Notes: a model not told the origin generated them from the letters alone. A DNA stretch of 64,000 nt from Sphingobium sp. AP49 (GCF_000281715.2 NZ_CP124576.1:441501-505500); one strand, 5' to 3'; counted from the stretch's first letter, positions 24,613 through 33,695 are shown. Numbers and translations: made by a program.

Positions 24613-25156
24613 GATACTCTCCAATTTCGCCAGGGGCGGATGCCGCCCAACACCAAGATCAATCCCTGGCCAGGCAGGCCGTTCCCGGCCAATCGGCTGA
24701 CTTTGATCTCGATCAGTACGATTTCGCGAAGAGTTTCCAGCGCGCCGGCATGACTGAGCATGCGTGCCAGGAGGCGGACCTGATGCACGTCGCGATCTAC
24801 CGGGACCATGTGCGCGTCAATTGCCCGGCAACAAGCCAAGCGGGCGATAGCCATGATGGGGATACACGCCGTTTTAAAGCCCGTGGGCGACGGCGTTGCT
24901 CAGGCGCGCCCGAGTGCGGTGAACGCAAGCGTCAGGATCGGCCGTGCCCGCTTGGATGACCCGTCCGACTGTTCGATTGCAGAAACCGGACGTCGCGCCG
25001 CGCCGCAGCTACCCATATTCTCCGTTCTATCCCCGGCTTCTTCAGCTGTCTTTTCAGCGCGAACATCCTTGTGCGGCATGGCAGTCTTCCTCTTGGGCCG
25101 ACCGCGCCATCTCCGATCGCGATTGGCATGGGTTTTCACGCGCTCGGTCGGGCCGG
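24613..25156. other. Intergenic stretch, no assignable gene
   Basis: About 540 bases between csbD and the small membrane protein gene. Short open frames exist on both strands, but none has a family match I recognise, a ribosome site and normal residue composition together. The plus-strand stretch at 24700-24780 reads FDLDQYDFAKSFQRAGMTEHACQEADL, similar in style to a coiled-coil DUF1640-type start, but it is not followed by the expected protein and may be a decayed gene. Confidence 0.4.
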
Positions 25157-25303
25157 TCAGGCTCGTCGTCCGGTGACGAACTGATAGACCAGAACAATGA
25201 CGGCGAGAACCAGGAGGAGATGGATCAGACCACCCCCGATCGGGATGACGAACGCGCCCAGAACCCAGAGAACCAGGATGACGAGTAGAATTGTCCACAA
25301 CAT
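25157..25303 (-). CDS. Lmo0937-family small membrane protein
   Basis: Protein of 48 residues with two hydrophobic segments: MLWTILLVILVLWVLGAFVIPIGGGLIHLLLVLAVIVLVYQFVTGRRA. This is the pattern of the tiny lmo0937-type membrane proteins, function unknown, frequently stress-linked. CAGGAGC precedes the ATG. Too short to be listed by most gene finders. Confidence 0.88.
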   Translation of the reverse strand: MLWTILLVILVLWVLGAFVIPIGGGLIHLLLVLAVIVLVYQFVTGRRA

Positions 25304-25349
25304 GAAGGGGCTCCTGTTTGTGATTTTGGAGACGTTGCCCGGCCGGTCT

Positions 25350-25544
25350 TTACCGCAGCCCACGCGCGAGCAGCATGGCAGTGAGCAGCATCGCGCCACC
25401 CATTGCGACATATTGCCCGCTGACAGACCGGGTCGGCATATGGTCGTCCGAAAGCTGCAGCTCTTCCGCATCCGAAAACATGCCTATCTGCGGCAGCGGG
25501 GCGGGTAGCGTCTCAACGAAATGCATGACGGGGGGAAGGTGCAT
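25350..25544 (-). CDS. Small single-pass membrane protein, hypothetical
   Basis: Protein of 64 residues. The first 45 residues are soluble (MHLPPVMHFVETLPAPLPQIGMFSDAEELQLSDDHMPTRS) and the end is one membrane helix (YVAMGGAMLLTAMLLARGLR). The start is ATG at 25544 with AGGAGAG upstream. I do not recognise a family. An EcfG-like promoter lies 27 bases upstream. It is followed by the lmo0937-like gene 46 bases on, so the two may form one transcript. Confidence 0.6.
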   Translation of the reverse strand: MHLPPVMHFVETLPAPLPQIGMFSDAEELQLSDDHMPTRSVSGQYVAMGGAMLLTAMLLARGLR

Positions 25545-25570
25545 CGGCTTGGTCTCTCCTTGATGCAATG

Positions 25571-25595
25571 AACGCCCCAATGTCTGAAATGGTCC
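25571..25595 (-). promoter_or_regulatory. EcfG-like promoter for the small membrane proteins
   Basis: Minus strand GGACC, 16 bases, CGTT: one mismatch in the -35, full -10, correct spacing and a 27-base distance to the ATG at 25544. Confidence 0.5.
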
Positions 25596-25651
25596 ATCCT
25601 GAGCATCCACTTGTTAAGCGGTATCAGGCTGCAGGCCGGCGGTGATGGCCG

Positions 25652-26185
25652 CTAAGATGTGCTTCCGGTGACCGGATCATATTTCGGTAAAGCCAGGCTG
25701 TTGATCCGATCCAGCATCGTCTGGCTGGGCGCGACGCAACAAATGTCCCAATTCTGTCCCGCCGGATATGCGCCTACCGCCAGAAAGTCCCGGCTCTGCT
25801 CAATTGCGCGATGCCCGGTTCCAGCAGGCAGCAGCAACGCGTCGCCGGCTCTGACCTTGATTTCAAATGCCTTGGATCCTCCAAGCGCGAGAATGGCATG
25901 ACCCGATGCCATCCCCAGCACCTCATGTGCGGTCGAGTGATAATGATCATAATCGTAGATCTGATCACGCCATTCGGGCTCCCAGCCATGTCTCTGAAAG
26001 CGTGCCTCGAAAGTTTCGGCCAGATCCGTCCGCTCACCTGGCTCCACTTCGAGATAAAGCTTGACCGGCAGGACGGGATTATTTGGCACCCACCCATTTC
26101 GTGGCAAGAGGATCGACTTAGGAACCATGCCTGGTCCCCGATGATATCGAGATGGCGCACCAAAGCTTGGGTGCGGCTTGTTCAT
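25652..26185 (-). CDS. Cupin family protein (YjlB type)
   Basis: Beta-barrel cupin protein of 177 residues. Motifs: SILLPRNGWVPNNPVLPVKLYLEVEPG, YDYDHYHSTAHEVLGMASGHAILALGG with the histidines of cupin motif 1, and VRAGDALLLPAGTGHRAI with the motif 2 histidine. YjlB-like cupins are uncharacterised. The start is the ATG at 26185; MVPKSILL (26128) is an alternative closer to the usual family start. Confidence 0.88.
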   Translation of the reverse strand: MNKPHPSFGAPSRYHRGPGMVPKSILLPRNGWVPNNPVLPVKLYLEVEPGERTDLAETFEARFQRHGWEPEWRDQIYDYDHYHSTAHEVLGMASGHAILALGGSKAFEIKVRAGDALLLPAGTGHRAIEQSRDFLAVGAYPAGQNWDICCVAPSQTMLDRINSLALPKYDPVTGSTS

Positions 26186-26388
26186 GTGGCTGCGACGAAT
26201 GGCTGCGCTTTCGCGCCGTAAAGAGTACGAACAAGATCGAAAAATGAGCGATGATGCTCATGTCACCATCGCTCCGAACATTTGAAAGGTATCGGTTCTG
26301 ACTCGCTCGGGCTGCGCGAGACCGGAAACAGGATTTCGAACGACAAATGCCTGTTGGAGGACGCGGCCGCGCCAGCGTCCCGCTCGCG

Positions 26389-26574
26389 TCAAAGAGCCAT
26401 CTCGACGATATCCAGGCGATTGTCCTGCGCGTAGATCATCGCGGCCTGCAGGGCATCCATGCGAGAGGCATAGCCCCCATTTTCGAGATTGAGAACAGGG
26501 TCTCCCGCCCGCCCGCTCTCGGCACTGACATGCCAGCGGCCCTTTTCCTGCCTGATCGCAACATATTTGAACAT
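26389..26574 (-). CDS. DUF2188-like small protein
   Basis: Protein of 61 residues: MFKYVAIRQEKGRWHVSAESGRAGDPVLNLENGGYASRMDALQAAMIYAQDNRLDIVEMAL. The layout, a short beta-hairpin then a helix with AxxxA spacing, resembles the DUF2188 family. The start is set at 26574. It stands alone between the cupin and the AI-2E transporter on the same strand. Confidence 0.6.
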   Translation of the reverse strand: MFKYVAIRQEKGRWHVSAESGRAGDPVLNLENGGYASRMDALQAAMIYAQDNRLDIVEMAL

Positions 26575-26691
26575 GATCGAAGACCTCGAGTGCGGCGCCT
26601 TTGGTCCGCCGACAATGCGGCAATCGTCCGATCGTTCCACTATTTCGATTTCGTGTTCCCGGGCACTTTGCGCGGACTGGCAATCGACGCT

Positions 26692-27756
26692 TCAGTCGCA
26701 TGTGGAAGCGCCTTTCTGCTCTGACAATATATCCCATCCCGTGAGGAAGAATGCCGCACCGATCGGCCCCACCACGATGCCGCTAAGGCCAAGCGTCTCG
26801 ATTCCGCCCAGAGTCGTCACCAATATGAGCCAGTCCGGCAGCCCGGTGTCCCGACCAACGAGCATTGGCCGCAGGAGATTGTCGACAAGACCGATCACGA
26901 AGACGCCTGAAGCAATCACGGTGATTGCCTGCCAAAGATCGCCCGTCGCAAGCAGATAGGTCGCCACAGGAAGCCATATTATCGCAGGCCCGATCGCTGG
27001 CAGCAGGGCCGCAATCGCCATGAGCACCCCCCATAAGAGGGCGGCCGGCATGCCGACTATCCAGAAAGTGGCGGCGCCCAGAACGCCTTGCGCCAGGGCA
27101 ACGATTCCCGATCCCTTTATCGTCGCGCGCACAACGATCACGAAGCGGGCTACGATCCGATGGGATATGGCCTGTTCGAGAGGTAATCTCTTGATGATCT
27201 GAGGTGTCAGCGCCTCCCCATCTCGCAGGAGAAAGAAGCTCACATAGAGACCCACGCCGAAGGAGAGTACGAAAGCAGCAGCATCCGCGCCGATCGTCAG
27301 AGCGCGTTGCGTCAACATGCTGGCGCTGGCGCTCAACGCCTGAGAAATCTTTGCCTGCGCTCGTTCGAACGTGCCAAAGCCGGCATTCTCGACCCAATGC
27401 TGGATGCGCATCGGCAAGGCAGCATGAACCTGACCAAAATAGGTTGCGAAGTCGATCTGGCCGCTTCTGATCTTTGCGTAAACGCCGCTCGCCTGCTCGA
27501 CAACGAGGCTTCCAATGATCAGGGCCGGCATGATGACGGCAATGATGATGATGAGCAGCGTCAGCGCTGCCGCCAGATTACGTCGTCCGCGACAATCGGT
27601 CAGGATATGCCTGTAAAGCGGCTGAAACAGCAAGGCTGCCAAAGCGGCCCATAGCAATGCCGAGATGAAACCGGAAATAATCAGACCAAGTCCGACCGTC
27701 GAGATAGCGATGAAGAGGATCAATCCTCCATTGTCGATACGCTCGCGTGATATCAT
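26692..27756 (-). CDS. AI-2E family transporter (UPF0118)
   Basis: Integral membrane protein of 354 residues with about eight hydrophobic segments. It starts GLILFIAISTVGLGLIISGFISALLWAALAALLFQPLYR, has a long soluble stretch at about 90-150, and ends with GNHxxRP-like residues in VIGLVDNLLRPMLVGRDTGLPDWLILVTTLGGIETLGLSGIVVGPI. These proteins export small molecules or sodium/protons; the name comes from one E. coli member and does not prove autoinducer transport here. Confidence 0.92.
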   Translation of the reverse strand: MISRERIDNGGLILFIAISTVGLGLIISGFISALLWAALAALLFQPLYRHILTDCRGRRNLAAALTLLIIIIAVIMPALIIGSLVVEQASGVYAKIRSGQIDFATYFGQVHAALPMRIQHWVENAGFGTFERAQAKISQALSASASMLTQRALTIGADAAAFVLSFGVGLYVSFFLLRDGEALTPQIIKRLPLEQAISHRIVARFVIVVRATIKGSGIVALAQGVLGAATFWIVGMPAALLWGVLMAIAALLPAIGPAIIWLPVATYLLATGDLWQAITVIASGVFVIGLVDNLLRPMLVGRDTGLPDWLILVTTLGGIETLGLSGIVVGPIGAAFFLTGWDILSEQKGASTCD

Positions 27757-27870
27757 TCGAAATCCGATCGATCATGGCTGACATGCGCAGTCCGGCTGGC
27801 GCCTTGTACGGGAGGAGACAATCCGCCTCTGCCATCCGGCTCGTCTCTGCGGCTTGGGCAAACAGGATGG

Positions 27871-30090
27871 TCACGCTATGGTGACGATCCTTACCCGACT
27901 GTCACGATGCTGCGGCTTGACGACCGCCGTATCTCCGAGGCGGTCGAGCATGATATCCGCTTCTCCCGCCCCCAATGGCAGCGACGCGATGAAAAGACTG
28001 TCGAGAAATGTCGGCAAGGTCGGTTGGCGGAAGATGATTTCGTTGGACGACACGTCGAACCCCAGCCCCAGACTGGCCTGAATGAGCGACAGGGGAGCCG
28101 CTGCCGACCATGCCTGGGGACTGCAGGCGACCGGATAGAAGGTCGGGCCCTGCGAACGCCGCCGCGGAAAACCACAAAACAGCTCCGGCAGGCGCAGGAG
28201 ATCAACATAGGTTGCAGCGGCAAAGAGGCCTTCGAAAATCTGCGCCGCCTGACGCTGAAAGCCATATCGCGAAAAGCCCGCGGCAATCAGCGCATTGTCA
28301 TGTGGCCAGATCGACCCGTTATGATAGCTCATGGGATTATAGCGTTTCTCGGTCGACGCTATCGTCCTTACGCCCCAGCCGGAAAATGAGGCGGGCGCCA
28401 TCAATGTCGCCACAACCATGGGTGCGCGCTCTGGTCGGGCCAGACCAGTATAAAGGACATGGCCTGCGTTGGAGGAGCGAATGCGACAGGGCTGCTTCTG
28501 CCCATCGAGCGCGAGCACATATGTGCCCAGTTCCGCGTCGAAGAAAGTCGCGTCGAAACGATCCTGCAGATCTACGGCTCGAGCGAGATAGGATTCCGAG
28601 CGATCCAGATCCCCTTTTGCGCGATAAATGCTGCTCGCCGCCTGCCACGCGCCATAAACATAGGCTTGAACTTCGGCGAGAGCGATCGGGCCTTTGGCGA
28701 TACTGCCATCAGCATGGAATATGGAATCATGGCTGTCTTTCCAGCCCTGATTCTGCAGGCCCTGATCCGTCAGTCGTCCATATTCAACGAAGCCGTCGCC
28801 ATCGCGATCGCCATGATTGTCGATCCACTGCAATGCAGACTTGATATTGGGTAATATTCTGGCGAGAAACTGAAGGTCTCCTGTGCGTTCCAGATATGCA
28901 CCGGCCAGCATGACGAAAAGCGGCGTGGAATCGATGCTGCCATAATAATGGCGGAAAGGAACTTCACCCAGTTCGGCCATTTCGCCATGACGCACTTCAT
29001 GCAGGATTTTACCTGGCTCGGCATCGGCGGCTGGATCGAAATGCGTCGCTTGGTGCGCGGCGAGATATCCCAGCACGCCTCGACTGATAGCCGGGTCCAT
29101 CCAGATCGTCTGGAGTGCGGTTATCAGTGCATCCCTGCCGAAAACCGTGCTGAACCAGGGAATGCCTGCATAGGGATATGGCCCATATTCCGTATCGGTG
29201 GAGAGCATCGAGATATCGGATACCGAACGTCGCGTCACAGCGTCGAAGAGGTCATTGGACGATCGCATCGATGCGCCGCGGCGGCGCGAAACCTGAAGCG
29301 CACGCATGGCCTCGCGCAGGGATTTGAGGAACAGCTTGGGCAGGGGCTGATCAACTTCGCTCACATGTTCGCAGGCAACACGTGCGAACAATGTGCATCG
29401 ACCGCCGGGAGCAACAGAGACATCGAATAGCGCCTGCTCTGCCGTCAGCTGCGCTGGCGCGGGATCAAAATGGAGATGTGTCGACCGCTCAAGGCCATCA
29501 CGCCCCTTATATCCCAGCAGGACATCGGCCTCTGCGACCTTGGGCTCGTGCATGGTACCACGGCGCATTCTTGTCATGCCGCGTATCTCGAACAGATCCG
29601 CGAAATCGGAAGCGAAGGAGAGGCCCACGGATACTCGGCGCTCTGCAATGTCAAAATTGCGCACGATGATCCGTTCGTAGATCGCGCCGTCCCACAGGAA
29701 GCGGCTGCGACGCAGATGGATCAGATCATGCTCCACTTCGACGCGGCCGTCTGATCCGAGGAAATCCGGGTTGGCCAGATCGCAGGTCAACATCGCATTG
29801 TCGTCGCGTAGCGCCGAACTCAGCAGTATCGGGCGCATGCCGTTGACCGTGAGATAAAGGTGCGAAAGGTGGCGCGTATCGCGATGATAGAAACCCTCGG
29901 GACTGCCGGGCCCGGATATGGCATCGCCGCTATGGTCAAAGACAGCAAAGCTGTCTCCATGCTTGAGTGTGCGTGGCCGACGCTCGTGCAATGAAGCGGC
30001 AGCAGGAATGAAGAACTGGGTCTGCGCCTGTGACAGCGCCTGTCCTCCTGCAATGCCGGGCACCCCTGGCTGCGGTTGGGTCAGCGACAT
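27871..30090 (-). CDS. Amylo-alpha-1,6-glucosidase / glycogen debranching-type protein
   Basis: Protein of 739 residues. The N-terminal glycogen-debranching-enzyme-like domain covers about 35-230 (LKHGDSFAVFDHSGDAI, GFYHRDTRHLSHLYLTVNGMRP). The catalytic (alpha/alpha)6 region of the GH15-like type covers the rest, with PYPYAGIPWFSTVFGRDALITALQ, GEVPFRHYYGSIDSTPLFVMLAG, DGFVEYGRLTDQGLQNQGWKDS and PMSYHNGSIWPHDNALIAAG. Likely acts on an alpha-glucan or related saccharide. It ends nine bases after the stop of the glycosyltransferase gene upstream, forming an operon with it. Confidence 0.93.
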   Translation of the reverse strand: MSLTQPQPGVPGIAGGQALSQAQTQFFIPAAASLHERRPRTLKHGDSFAVFDHSGDAISGPGSPEGFYHRDTRHLSHLYLTVNGMRPILLSSALRDDNAMLTCDLANPDFLGSDGRVEVEHDLIHLRRSRFLWDGAIYERIIVRNFDIAERRVSVGLSFASDFADLFEIRGMTRMRRGTMHEPKVAEADVLLGYKGRDGLERSTHLHFDPAPAQLTAEQALFDVSVAPGGRCTLFARVACEHVSEVDQPLPKLFLKSLREAMRALQVSRRRGASMRSSNDLFDAVTRRSVSDISMLSTDTEYGPYPYAGIPWFSTVFGRDALITALQTIWMDPAISRGVLGYLAAHQATHFDPAADAEPGKILHEVRHGEMAELGEVPFRHYYGSIDSTPLFVMLAGAYLERTGDLQFLARILPNIKSALQWIDNHGDRDGDGFVEYGRLTDQGLQNQGWKDSHDSIFHADGSIAKGPIALAEVQAYVYGAWQAASSIYRAKGDLDRSESYLARAVDLQDRFDATFFDAELGTYVLALDGQKQPCRIRSSNAGHVLYTGLARPERAPMVVATLMAPASFSGWGVRTIASTEKRYNPMSYHNGSIWPHDNALIAAGFSRYGFQRQAAQIFEGLFAAATYVDLLRLPELFCGFPRRRSQGPTFYPVACSPQAWSAAAPLSLIQASLGLGFDVSSNEIIFRQPTLPTFLDSLFIASLPLGAGEADIMLDRLGDTAVVKPQHRDSRVRIVTIA

Positions 30091-30098
30091 GGCGACTC

Positions 30099-31193
30099 TT
30101 ATGCGACGATCTGCAATTCCGACTCCTCGCCGCGCTGGCGACGCAGCCAGGCGGCATCCGTACGGGCGCCGGGCAGCCTGTGATATAATGCAGCATAGTC
30201 TGCGGCCATCCTGCCAGCCGTGAACCGTGCGTCGAACGCGCCACGCACCCTTGCGCGCTCAAGATGACGAAGTTGGCCCACCGCATCGACCGCCTGGTCC
30301 TCGCTGTCCACGATGAAACCCGAGCGCCCATGTTCGATGATCTCGGGCACCGATCCGCATCGGAACGCAATGACCGGTGTCCCACAAGCCATTGCTTCGA
30401 TCATTACAAGACCGAAAGGCTCGGGCCAGTCGATCGGGAAGAGCAAGGCCCTTGCACCCCCGAGAAAATCCGCTTTCTGCTGTTCGTTGATCTCGCCGAT
30501 AAAGCGAATATTGGGATAGAGTTTGATGAGGGGCGCGATTTCCTCTTCCCAATAACCCCTATCGACAGCATCGATCTTTGCGGCAATTCGCAGTTCGATG
30601 CCGGCCCGGGCTGCGATGCGAATGGCGCGGTCCGGTCTTTTCTCGGGTGAAATGCGCCCGAGGAAAGCGAGATACCCCTCATCGGCGCCGAGGCTCGGCT
30701 GTAGCAGATCGACCGGCAGACCATGGTAGATGGTCGCACCCCAATTGACCGGTGGCATGGGATGGCGCTGATGATCGGAGATCGACACGAGACAGTGATC
30801 GCCAAAACACCGGTAGAAGGGCGGCAGATCGGGAAGGTCCAGTCGACCATGTAATGTGGTGACGGTACGTCCGATAAAATCCTGGATCATGGGCAGATGC
30901 AGAAGATCGATATGGAAATGGAGCGCATCAAACTCGTCGGCCCTTTGCCGCACCGCATCTAGCATCATCATATGATAAGGTATGGTGTCGACGATCCCCG
31001 GGGTCAGTCGCAGCGCCGCCGGCGTAATCGGAACAAGCTCAGCCGATGTCTGAGAATCGCCGCTCGCGAACAAGGTCACTTCATGCCCCTGATGCACTAA
31101 CGCCTCGGTGAGATAGGAGACGATCCGTTCGGTACCCCCATAAAGCTTGGGCGGCACACTTTCAGCAAGGGGAGCGATTTGAGCGATCTTCAT
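30099..31193 (-). CDS. Glycosyltransferase family 4
   Basis: GT-B fold glycosyltransferase of 364 residues. The start is MKIAQIAPLAESVPPKLYGGTERIVSYLTEALVHQGHEVTLFASGD, the nucleotide-sugar domain has FLGRISPEKRPDRAIRIAARAG, and the GT4 EX7E motif is seen in EPFGLVMIEAMACGTPVIAFRCGSVPE. It is first in the operon with the glucosidase, nine bases apart. Sugar donor and acceptor are unknown; joined to a debranching enzyme, a stress-related glucan or glycosyl-glycerol type product is possible. Confidence 0.93.
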   Translation of the reverse strand: MKIAQIAPLAESVPPKLYGGTERIVSYLTEALVHQGHEVTLFASGDSQTSAELVPITPAALRLTPGIVDTIPYHMMMLDAVRQRADEFDALHFHIDLLHLPMIQDFIGRTVTTLHGRLDLPDLPPFYRCFGDHCLVSISDHQRHPMPPVNWGATIYHGLPVDLLQPSLGADEGYLAFLGRISPEKRPDRAIRIAARAGIELRIAAKIDAVDRGYWEEEIAPLIKLYPNIRFIGEINEQQKADFLGGARALLFPIDWPEPFGLVMIEAMACGTPVIAFRCGSVPEIIEHGRSGFIVDSEDQAVDAVGQLRHLERARVRGAFDARFTAGRMAADYAALYHRLPGARTDAAWLRRQRGEESELQIVA

Positions 31194-31353
31194 GCGGCTA
31201 TCCTCTACCGGAGATAGGCCTCGTTCATCCCCCTGAGCACGAGCCGCAAAGTAAAACCGCGCAAATGCCTAAAGTTGCATTGCAGCAATAATAAAAAATA
31301 CAATCCAATACCGAAATGATTTCGAGTATTGATGTAGATCAATCACGACAATT

Positions 31354-31554
31354 TTACTCTTCCGGAAAATCCTCGTCCTCACCTGCGGCCATTTGCTCAC
31401 GCGCTATTTCGGCGGCACGCAGGAGGGAAAGGCCCGTCCCCTCTGCTGCATTGGCTGTCAGCGTTATTGCGATACCGTTCGGACCATCCAGCATGATCAA
31501 TCCGGCGTGGGCTGAGGCAATGCCGGCTTCTTCATGAATACCCGGGGTAGGCAT
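31354..31554 (-). CDS. Small conserved hypothetical protein with an EcfG promoter
   Basis: Protein of 66 residues: MPTPGIHEEAGIASAHAGLIMLDGPNGIAITLTANAAEGTGLSLLRAAEIAREQMAAGEDEDFPEE. I do not know a family name, but the composition is that of a real protein and a perfect EcfG promoter lies 31 bases upstream. The acidic end and the central GPNGIAITLT strand suggest a small soluble protein. The start is the ATG at 31554. Confidence 0.75.
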   Translation of the reverse strand: MPTPGIHEEAGIASAHAGLIMLDGPNGIAITLTANAAEGTGLSLLRAAEIAREQMAAGEDEDFPEE

Positions 31555-31584
31555 AACGGCTCTGCTCCTTCTCAAGGACACAAG

Positions 31585-31610
31585 AACGATATGCCACCAG
31601 TGGCGGTTCC
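31585..31610 (-). promoter_or_regulatory. EcfG-type promoter, perfect match
   Basis: Minus strand GGAAC (31610-31606), exactly 17 bases, CGTT (31588-31585). It lies just past the stop of the Crp/Fnr gene (31612) and reads into the small gene at 31554. Confidence 0.82.
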
Positions 31611-31611
31611 G

Positions 31612-32361
31612 TCAGTTCTGGTCGTCGAGGAACAGGTAGGCAGGATCAAATTCGCCCAACCGCGCCAGACCTCTCAGATCACGGATCTCAACATCATGGC
31701 GGTGGATTGCCAGGAGATTGCGATCTTTGAGTTCACGCAGCATCCGGTTCATATGAACCGGTGTGATCCCGCACGCCTCCCCCAGGTCAGCCTGGGTCAT
31801 CGGGAGTGTAAAATGTGCCCCATCACTTCGCCCGATCGCGCGCAATTTCGCTTCGATTTCGCAGAAGAAGTGGCTGACCCGGGCAACCGCATCGAGACGA
31901 CCAAGGCGAAATATCCATTCGCGATGCATGGCGGCATCGAGGAGCGTGCTGAACCACAATAATTTTGTGAGTGCCGGGCGCGTCGCGACAAGATGATCGA
32001 GCGCAACATGAGGCACCAATGCCACTCGACAGGCGGTCAGGGTGGCGAGGTCATGATCAAGATGCCCCAGCGGGTAGCCATGAAGATCGACAAAGTCACC
32101 TGCCACATGGACGGCAACCAGCTGCCGGTCTCCTTGCCGGTCGTCCATGTATCGGCACATGAAGCCTTCGATGAGATAGGTGCTCATGGTGACCTTTTGA
32201 TCGCGAGATATGAAGGTCTTGCGGGCAGGCAAGGTCCTCAGATCGGTCACCATAGCCTCAAGTTCGCCAAGGTCGTGGGCACTCAGCAACTCACGCCTGC
32301 GACCGCGCAGAAAGTCGGCAAACACCATCATCATATCCAGCATTGCAAAATGGATGGTCAA
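31612..32361 (-). CDS. Crp/Fnr family transcriptional regulator
   Basis: Transcription factor of 249 residues: an N-terminal helix (MVFADFLRGRRRELLSAHDLGEL), a cyclic-nucleotide-binding-like beta-roll (about 50-150: RKTFISRDQKVTMSTYLIEGFMCRYMDDRQG, LVAVHVAGDFVDLHGYPLGHLDHDLATLTACRVALVP) and a C-terminal HTH (LPMTQADLGEACGITPVHMNRMLRELKDRNLL). I see no cluster of four conserved cysteines, so it is not an oxygen-sensing Fnr; the ligand is unknown. It may regulate parts of the island, but targets cannot be read here. Confidence 0.93.
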   Translation of the reverse strand: MTIHFAMLDMMMVFADFLRGRRRELLSAHDLGELEAMVTDLRTLPARKTFISRDQKVTMSTYLIEGFMCRYMDDRQGDRQLVAVHVAGDFVDLHGYPLGHLDHDLATLTACRVALVPHVALDHLVATRPALTKLLWFSTLLDAAMHREWIFRLGRLDAVARVSHFFCEIEAKLRAIGRSDGAHFTLPMTQADLGEACGITPVHMNRMLRELKDRNLLAIHRHDVEIRDLRGLARLGEFDPAYLFLDDQN

Positions 32362-32721
32362 CGCATTCGCACATCACCAATGAAGGGTCGAGCGCAAAGG
32401 ATCCCTCGAACTTCGTGCCCATTGACCTGTCAACAGCCGCGCGGATGACATCGGAGTGCCAGATTAATGAGCAGTAAGGGCAACCGGTTCGCGGTCAGTC
32501 AAAAGGGTGCAACAATCAATGAACTAAAAACCCTGCATCTTTCGATGCAGGGCTAGGGGGGCCGCAAATCAATGACTTGCCAAACAATAACCTGTGAACG
32601 CCCGCTTTGTATCCACGGAAATATCATGCTCCATGATATTCTTGTGGATGCACGCTATCGAGGTCGAACCTTCTGATTTCGATCGCTCTGCCAATCCATC
32701 CGGAATCCAACAGGCAACATG
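32362..32721. other. Intergenic region
   Basis: About 360 bases between the Crp/Fnr gene and a small gene, both read leftward. It holds the leftward terminator at 32526-32552 and otherwise no gene I can support. Confidence 0.5.
32526..32552 (-). terminator. Rho-independent terminator
   Basis: Nine-bp stem CCCTGCATC / GATGCAGGG with a four-base loop. On the minus strand it is followed by TTTTT. It lies about 170 bases past the stop of the small gene at 32722. It resembles the orphan terminator at 4222-4248. Confidence 0.75.
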
Positions 32722-33012
32722 TCAGAAGTCGTTTGAATTATCCGTGTCAGTGCGCTTTCGCGTCTGCTTGTAGCTGACTGCAGGGCTGTTCGTCGCCATG
32801 GACGGCTTGGTCTTGCAGGCAGATTGCGCGGTTTGCGCCACCGTTTTCTCGAAGGTCCGCTTGAGGAGCCACCCCACTGCGAAAGTGACCGTCGCAGTGA
32901 CGGCGGCACGTGCTGCGGTTTCCGCGATCCCGATCTTCACCGCATCCTGCATCGCCTCATCACGAGACTTGCCGAACGCCCGGTTCTGCATGGCTTTCTT
33001 AGGAAAAATCAT
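32722..33012 (-). CDS. Small hypothetical membrane-associated protein
   Basis: Protein of 96 residues: a basic N-terminus (MIFPKKAMQNRAFGKSRDEAMQDAVKIG), an alanine-rich hydrophobic segment (ETAARAAVTATVTFAVGWLLKRTFE) and a polar basic tail (SYKQTRKRTDTDNSNDF). Family not recognised. It lies 60 bases downstream of the PfpI gene on the same strand, possibly in one transcript. Confidence 0.6.
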   Translation of the reverse strand: MIFPKKAMQNRAFGKSRDEAMQDAVKIGIAETAARAAVTATVTFAVGWLLKRTFEKTVAQTAQSACKTKPSMATNSPAVSYKQTRKRTDTDNSNDF

Positions 33013-33072
33013 CGACCCTCACCCTCTTGAAATATTGGCGGCGGCCACATTGCCGCCGATACTCGAACCCGT

Positions 33073-33624
33073 TCAGCGCGATGGCGCATCTGCAAATGCG
33101 TCCAGGAGCGCAGCACAAAATGCCGGCAGATCATCAGGACTGCGACTGGTGATGCATTGGCCATCAATCACGACTTCCTGATCTACCCAGCGACCGCCGG
33201 CATTTTTGATGTCGGTCTTGATCGAGGGGAAGGAGGTGAGCGAATGACCATTGGCAATCCCGGCTTCAATCAGAAGCCAGGGCGCGTGGCAGATCGCGCC
33301 AATTGGTTTTCCAGCATCGAAAATTGCCTTAACGAAGGCAATCGCGTCGCGGCTGGCCCGCAATTTGTCGGCCCCCACGCTGCCGCCGGGAATGACCAGG
33401 CCATCGAAACATGCTGGATCTGCCTCGGAAAAGTTCATGTCGACGGCATATTCGCCGCCTGGATCCAGATCGTGAACATTGGTCTGTGCCTGGCCAGATT
33501 GAAGGCCAATCACCTGGACGCGCGCTCCGGCCTTCTTGAGGGCGTTCATGGGCTCAACAAACTCGACTTCTTCCGTACCGCGCGGAGCGATGAGAAGGGC
33601 GATCGTACGGCCGCTGAGCGACAT
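33073..33624 (-). CDS. PfpI/DJ-1 family protein (YhbO/YraA-like)
   Basis: Class I glutamine-amidotransferase-like protein of 183 residues, cytoplasmic, related to stress-protective YhbO and PfpI. Motifs: IALLIAPRGTEEVEFVEPMNALKKAGARVQV, FDGLVIPGGSVGADKLRA and AICHAPWLLIEAG, in which Cys in CHAPW is the nucleophile. The start is MSLSGRTIALL (33624) with AGGAG seven to eleven bases upstream. The family binds to or repairs damaged proteins; substrate unknown. Confidence 0.93.
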   Translation of the reverse strand: MSLSGRTIALLIAPRGTEEVEFVEPMNALKKAGARVQVIGLQSGQAQTNVHDLDPGGEYAVDMNFSEADPACFDGLVIPGGSVGADKLRASRDAIAFVKAIFDAGKPIGAICHAPWLLIEAGIANGHSLTSFPSIKTDIKNAGGRWVDQEVVIDGQCITSRSPDDLPAFCAALLDAFADAPSR

Positions 33625-33670
33625 GGCGACTCCTTTGGAATAATTTCTCTGGGTGTGCGGATGACCAGTC

Positions 33671-33695
33671 AACGGCCAGAAGCGTCGCAGGATCC
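33671..33695 (-). promoter_or_regulatory. EcfG-like promoter for the PfpI gene
   Basis: Minus strand GGATC, 16 bases, CGTT: one mismatch in the -35 (A to T), full -10 and 16-base spacing. It sits about 50 bases upstream of the ATG. Confidence 0.42.

Noticed and set aside
24900..25298. Minus-strand open frame of 132 codons
   Set aside because: Composition is low-complexity and overlaps the real lmo0937-like gene in another frame; no ribosome site or family.
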